DNA from: Pseudomonadota bacterium
Lineage (GTDB): Bacteria; Pseudomonadota; Gammaproteobacteria; Burkholderiales; Burkholderiaceae
Reading direction: 5' to 3'
Assembly (NCBI GenBank): GCA_963205525.1
Contig: CAUJJP010000150.1
Location: 1 to 14,518 of the forward strand
DNA length: 14,518 nucleotides
Shown here: one piece after another, positions 11,856-14,518 of the stretch
How the letters are laid out: each line of letters opens with the position of its first letter
Position numbering within the stretch: position 1 is the first letter of the stretch
Position numbers and translations under genes: made by a program
The notes under the pieces: model-generated
What the model saw: only the letters and a program-made list of their open reading frames with translations
Told to the model about the DNA's origin: nothing
Databases searched by the model: none

Positions 11856-13826
11856 ATGAGCGAAAGCACCGAGTCCCGGATCTACGAACCCAGCGCCGCT
11901 GTCGTCAAGGGCGCGCACATCTCGGGCATGGATGCCTACCGCAAGCTCTGCGCCGAGGCCGAGGCCGACTACGAGGGCTACTGGGCGCGCCTGGCACGTG
12001 AATTCGTGAGCTGGAAGACGCCGTTCACCCAGGTGCTGGACCAGAGCCAAGCGCCGTTCTACAAGTGGTTCGCCGACGGCACGCTCAACGTCTCCTACAA
12101 CTGCCTGGACCGCAACGTCGAGCGCGGCCTGGGCGACAAGACCGCGATCATCTTCGAGGCCGACGACGGCGCCGTCACCAAGGTCAGCTACAAGGAACTG
12201 CTGGCCACCGTCAGCCGCTTCGCCAACGTGCTCAAGGCGCGCGGCGTGAAGAAGGGCGACCGGGTCGTCATCTACATGCCGATGAGCGTCGAAGGTGTGG
12301 CCGCGATGCAGGCCTGCGCGCGCATCGGCGCCACCCATTCGGTGGTGTTCGGCGGCTTCTCGGCGCAGAGCCTGCGCGACCGCATCCACGACGCCGAGGC
12401 GGTGATGGTGATCACCGCCGACGAGCAGGCGCGCGGCGGCAAGCACCTGGCGCTGAAGGCGATCGTCGACGAAGCGCTGGCCATGCCCGGCACCGAGAGC
12501 ATCCGCGACGTCATCGTCTACCGCCGCACCGGCGGCCAGGTGGCCTGGAAGGAGGGGCGCGACCTCTGGCTGCACGAGCTGCTGGCCGGCGCCAGCACGC
12601 AGTGCGAACCCGAGTGGGTGGGTGCCGAGCACCCGCTGTTCCTGCTCTACACCAGCGGCTCCACCGGCAAGCCCAAGGGCGTGCAGCACAGCACCGGTGG
12701 CTACCTGCTGCAGGCGGCGCTGAGCTGCAAGTGGACCTTCGACCTCAAGGACGACGACGTCTTCTGGTGCACCGCCGACATCGGCTGGGTCTCCGGCCAC
12801 AGCTACATCAGCTTCGGCCCGCTGGCGCTGGGCGCGACCGAGATCGTGTTCGAGGGCGTGCCCACCTATCCGGACGCCGGGCGCTTCTGGAAGATGATCG
12901 AGCGCCACCGGGTGAGCGTCTTCTACACCGCGCCGACCGCCATCCGCAGCCTGATCAAGGCCGCCGAGTCCAACGAGGCGGTGCACCCGCGCAAGTACGA
13001 CCTCAGCAGCCTGCGCATCCTGGGCTCGGTCGGCGAGCCGATCAACCCGGCGGCCTGGGAGTGGTATTACCAGAACGTCGGCGGCAGCCGCTGCCCGATC
13101 GTAGACACCTGGTGGCAGACCGAGACCGGTGGCCACATGATCAACCCGCTGCCGGGTGCCACCCCGCTGGTGCCGGGCTCCTGCACCCTGCCGCTGCCCG
13201 GCATCATGGCCGCCATCGTCGACGAGACCGGCACCGAGGTGCCGCACGGGCAGGGCGGCATCCTGGTCGTGAAGAAGCCCTGGCCGAGCATGATCCGCAC
13301 CATCTGGCGCGATCCGGACCGCTACGTGGCGAGCTACTTCCCGGCCGAGCTCAAGGGCTGCTACCTGGCCGGCGACGGCGCCAGCCGCGACGCCAAGACC
13401 GGCTACTTCACCATCACCGGCCGCATCGACGACGTGCTCAACGTCTCCGGCCACCGCATGGGCACGATGGAGATCGAGTCCGCGCTCGTGAGCTGCACCG
13501 AGCTGGTGGCCGAGGCGGCAGTGGTCGGCCGCCCCGACGAGACCACCGGCGAGGCGATCTGCGCCTTCGTCGTCCTCAAGCGCCCGCGGCCCAGCGGCGA
13601 GGAGGCGAAGAAGATCGCCAACGAGCTGCGCAACTGGGTGGCCAAGGAGATCGGCCCGATCGCCAAGCCCAAGGACATCCGCTTCGGCGACAACCTGCCC
13701 AAGACCCGCAGCGGCAAGATCATGCGCCGCCTGCTGCGCAACATCGCACGCGGCGAGACCATCACCCAGGACACCTCGACCCTGGAGAACCCGGCCATCC
13801 TGGATCAGTTGGCGCAGACCAACTGA
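11856..13826 (+). CDS. acs: Acetyl-CoA synthetase (AMP-forming)
   Basis: 656 residues, the normal length. It activates acetate with ATP to acetyl-AMP and then forms acetyl-CoA (EC 6.2.1.1); it is cytosolic and serves acetate assimilation. ANL-superfamily motifs occur in order: A3 loop [11 protein letters not shown] at 265-275; TWWQTETGG at 418-426, with the tryptophan usual in the acetate pocket of short-chain synthetases; hinge region [21 protein letters not shown]; and the A10 lysine Lys621 in [14 protein letters not shown], the catalytic lysine that Pat-type acetyltransferases modify in relatives. The N-terminal domain ([30 protein letters not shown]) is complete. ATG 11856 follows AGGAGA by 5 nt. 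It stands alone between the stress gene and a terminator. Its stop codon is inside a hairpin, and its last 12 codons are repeated 155 nt downstream. Confidence 0.97.
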   Translation: MSESTESRIYEPSAAVVKGAHISGMDAYRKLCAEAEADYEGYWARLAREFVSWKTPFTQVLDQSQAPFYKWFADGTLNVSYNCLDRNVERGLGDKTAIIFEADDGAVTKVSYKELLATVSRFANVLKARGVKKGDRVVIYMPMSVEGVAAMQACARIGATHSVVFGGFSAQSLRDRIHDAEAVMVITADEQARGGKHLALKAIVDEALAMPGTESIRDVIVYRRTGGQVAWKEGRDLWLHELLAGASTQCEPEWVGAEHPLFLLYTSGSTGKPKGVQHSTGGYLLQAALSCKWTFDLKDDDVFWCTADIGWVSGHSYISFGPLALGATEIVFEGVPTYPDAGRFWKMIERHRVSVFYTAPTAIRSLIKAAESNEAVHPRKYDLSSLRILGSVGEPINPAAWEWYYQNVGGSRCPIVDTWWQTETGGHMINPLPGATPLVPGSCTLPLPGIMAAIVDETGTEVPHGQGGILVVKKPWPSMIRTIWRDPDRYVASYFPAELKGCYLAGDGASRDAKTGYFTITGRIDDVLNVSGHRMGTMEIESALVSCTELVAEAAVVGRPDETTGEAICAFVVLKRPRPSGEEAKKIANELRNWVAKEIGPIAKPKDIRFGDNLPKTRSGKIMRRLLRNIARGETITQDTSTLENPAILDQLAQTN

Positions 13827-13843
13827 TCCGCGGGCCGCGCGCC
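13788..13843 (+). repeat. 56-nt direct repeat, copy 1 (acs 3' end)
   Basis: It covers the last 12 acs codons ([12 protein letters not shown]), the stop and 17 nt of flank. An exact copy lies at 13943-13998, 155 nt downstream. Inside, arms GGATCAGTTGG (13802-13812) and CCAACTGATCC (13819-13829) form a perfect 11-bp stem with a 6-nt loop that contains the stop codon in its 3' arm. The copy is too long and exact to be chance. Confidence 0.95.
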
Positions 13844-13854
13844 AGCGCGGCCCG
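13831..13854 (+). terminator. Strong GC hairpin directly after acs
   Basis: CGGGCCGCGC (13831-13840) and GCGCGGCCCG (13845-13854) pair perfectly over 10 bp around the loop GCCA, 4 nt after the acs stop. There is no T-tract. It stands back to back with the stop-codon hairpin at 13802-13829, so the two together would make a very stable mRNA 3' structure. The second repeat copy keeps only the 5' arm. Confidence 0.5.
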
Positions 13855-13890
13855 GCGCCCGGCAGGGCGCGGCCAGGTACCGGCGCAGGC

Positions 13891-13916
13891 TCACATGCGC
13901 GGGCACGCGCATGTGA
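13891..13916 (+). other. 10-bp inverted repeat between the acs 3'-end copies
   Basis: TCACATGCGC (13891-13900) and GCGCATGTGA (13907-13916) are perfect inverted copies around the loop GGGCAC. A second small hairpin, GGCCC-GCA-GGGCC, follows at 13918-13930. Neither has a T-tract. They fill the spacer of the duplicated region and could be RNA structures or the trace of a palindromic repeat element. Confidence 0.6.
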
Positions 13917-13942
13917 AGGCCCGCAGGGCCGGCCGCAGCCAC

Positions 13943-13998
13943 AACCCGGCCATCCTGGATCAGTTGGCGCAGACCAACTGATCCGCGGGCCGCGCGCC
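13943..13998 (+). repeat. 56-nt direct repeat, copy 2 (non-coding copy of the acs 3' end)
   Basis: Exact copy of 13788-13843, including the 11-bp hairpin (13957-13984). It has no upstream coding context in its frame, so it is not translated as acs. It sits just before the intrinsic terminator at 14008. The original acs-to-terminator spacing was probably copy 1 running straight into the terminator, and 155 nt was added. Confidence 0.95.
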
Positions 13999-14007
13999 TG
14001 GCACTTG

Positions 14008-14036
14008 AACTGGCCGCCTTCGGGCGGCCAGTTTCG
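14008..14036 (+). terminator. Intrinsic terminator of acs
   Basis: AACTGGCCGCC (14008-14018) pairs with GGCGGCCAGTT (14023-14033) over 11 bp around a TTCG tetraloop, followed by a short T-run (GTTTCGTC). This is the best rho-independent terminator in the window. It separates acs from the small Trp-rich gene, and because the stem starts with AA it may act in both directions. Confidence 0.85.
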
Positions 14037-14060
14037 TCGGGGCCGACGCTTGCCCTGGGC

Positions 14061-14066
14061 TACAGT
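14061..14066 (+). promoter_or_regulatory. Possible -10 box for the small Trp-rich gene
   Basis: TACAGT lies 6 nt before ATG 14073, downstream of the acs terminator. The spacing is identical to that of TAGACT before mrpA and suggests a transcript starting at or next to the ATG. GAGG inside the 6-nt gap could alternatively be a weak ribosome site if transcription starts further upstream. No clear -35 box is visible. Confidence 0.35.
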
Positions 14067-14072
14067 GAGGGC

Positions 14073-14381
14073 ATGGCATTCCTGCTGCTCGGGCTGGCGC
14101 TGCTGGCCATGAAGTTCGCCGAGTTCGGTCCGGTCGCCGCCTGGTCGTGGTGGATCGTGCTCGCGCCCTTCGCGCTCGCGGTGGCGTGGTGGGCCTGGGC
14201 CGACTCCACCGGCCTGACCCAGCGCCGCGCGATCGCCAAGCTGGAGCAGCGCAAGCTCGATCGTCGCCAGCGCGACATGCACGCCCTCGGCCTGGACCCC
14301 AAGCAGAGGTCGCGTGCGCCAGGTGCCACCGCATCGCGGCCGGCGGCGCGCTCCGACTCCGGCGAGGCGCCGCGCCGCTGA
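14073..14381 (+). CDS. Small Trp-rich membrane protein (TIGR04438-like)
   Basis: 102 residues. Residues about 2-15 and 22-44 are hydrophobic helices. The core FGPVAAWSWWIVLAPFALAVAWWAWADSTG, six tryptophans within about 22 residues, followed by a charged helix (RRAIAKLEQRKLDRRQRDMHALGLD), matches the small Trp-rich family I know from Burkholderiales (as I recall, TIGR04438). The function is unknown; it is presumably an inner-membrane protein with a basic cytoplasmic tail. The last 25 residues are low-complexity R/A/S/P and longer than in typical members as I remember them. ATG 14073 starts exactly at the usual family N-terminus, M-x-F-L-x-L-G-L. It appears to be transcribed on its own after the acs terminator. 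It is the strongest taxonomic marker in the window. Confidence 0.85.
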   Translation: MAFLLLGLALLAMKFAEFGPVAAWSWWIVLAPFALAVAWWAWADSTGLTQRRAIAKLEQRKLDRRQRDMHALGLDPKQRSRAPGATASRPAARSDSGEAPRR

Positions 14382-14442
14382 TACCAAGTCGCTTTCAATA
14401 ACTTAGATATCATGCAGATCCACGGACTTCAAGGAGCCGCGG

Positions 14443-14518
14443 ATGAAGGCATTGATCGTGGGCGACAAGCCGACCGTGCGACGGTTGGCCGAGCGACTCA
14501 AGGCGGCCCAGAGCCACT
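14443..14518 (+). CDS. Unidentified gene, 5' end only
   Basis: ATG 14443 is preceded by AAGGAG (14431-14436) at 6 nt spacing. 25 codons are visible (MKALIVGDKPTVRRLAERLK, then AAQSH) before the window ends. The opening beta strand plus a following basic helix resembles the start of a response-regulator receiver or other Rossmann-like domain, but the acidic pair expected after the strand in receivers (V-D-D) is V-G-D here. I do not assign a function. The 60 nt upstream (14382-14442) are strikingly AT-rich for this window (CTTTCAATAACTTAGATATC) and probably hold its promoter, though no clean -35/-10 pair stands out. Confidence 0.65.
   Translation, partial: MKALIVGDKPTVRRLAERLKAAQSH

Noticed and set aside
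13943..13981. Second acs C-terminal coding segment
   Set aside because: It has no start, ribosome site or upstream acs sequence in its frame; it is a non-coding duplicate.
11790..14387. 865-codon antisense open frame opposite acs and the small Trp-rich gene
   Set aside because: It overlaps two well-identified genes and a terminator, and its composition is typical of an antisense shadow.

Overview
The window is very GC-rich (about 70% by eye) and its genes are packed tightly. The best lineage marker is the small Trp-rich membrane protein at 14073-14381, a family I know from Burkholderiales. PEP-CTERM proteins, an Mrp antiporter with fused A and B subunits, and a short repeat reading M-S-A-P-G-R-P-K next to start codons point the same way. 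I infer a betaproteobacterium of the order Burkholderiales, perhaps of the Rubrivivax/Leptothrix/Ideonella type. The genus is a guess.

Layout. 1-283: 3' end of a Bcr/CflA-like MFS exporter, followed by a strong GC hairpin. 335-2131 (+): regulator with an OmpR/CadC-type winged helix, a TolB-like domain and a TPR-like region. 2179-4661 (-): three PEP-CTERM units. Two are full-length paralogs (2179-3036 and 3335-4204) and the third is a 3' remnant (4416-4646). Between the two full copies lies a decayed, frameshifted piece of a second copy of the regulator. A whole regulator/PEP-CTERM convergent pair therefore seems to have been duplicated, with one regulator lost afterwards.

4676-10691 (+): a complete Mrp (Pha/Sha/Mnh) multisubunit monovalent cation/proton antiporter operon in the order A(B)-C-D-E-F-G. 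Every junction overlaps by 1 or 4 nt. It runs through two exact 62-nt tandem repeats into a double-domain universal stress protein (10812-11708). Each repeat carries its own ATG, stop and Shine-Dalgarno sequence, so the overlapping stop/start chain continues into the stress gene. The operon probably serves sodium/pH homeostasis, with the stress protein as a co-translated accessory.

11856-13826 (+): acetyl-CoA synthetase (acs). Its stop codon sits inside a perfect 11-bp hairpin, and the last 12 codons plus flank are copied again 155 nt downstream. A good intrinsic terminator follows at 14008-14036. 14073-14381: small Trp-rich protein. From 14443: start of an unidentified gene that runs off the window.

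No rRNA, tRNA, CRISPR array, transposase or replication origin was seen. No gene-free stretch exceeds 300 nt. The most noteworthy items are the 62-nt coupling repeats, the acs 3'-end duplication and the duplicated regulator/PEP-CTERM module. I did not find a clear-cut new multi-gene system.
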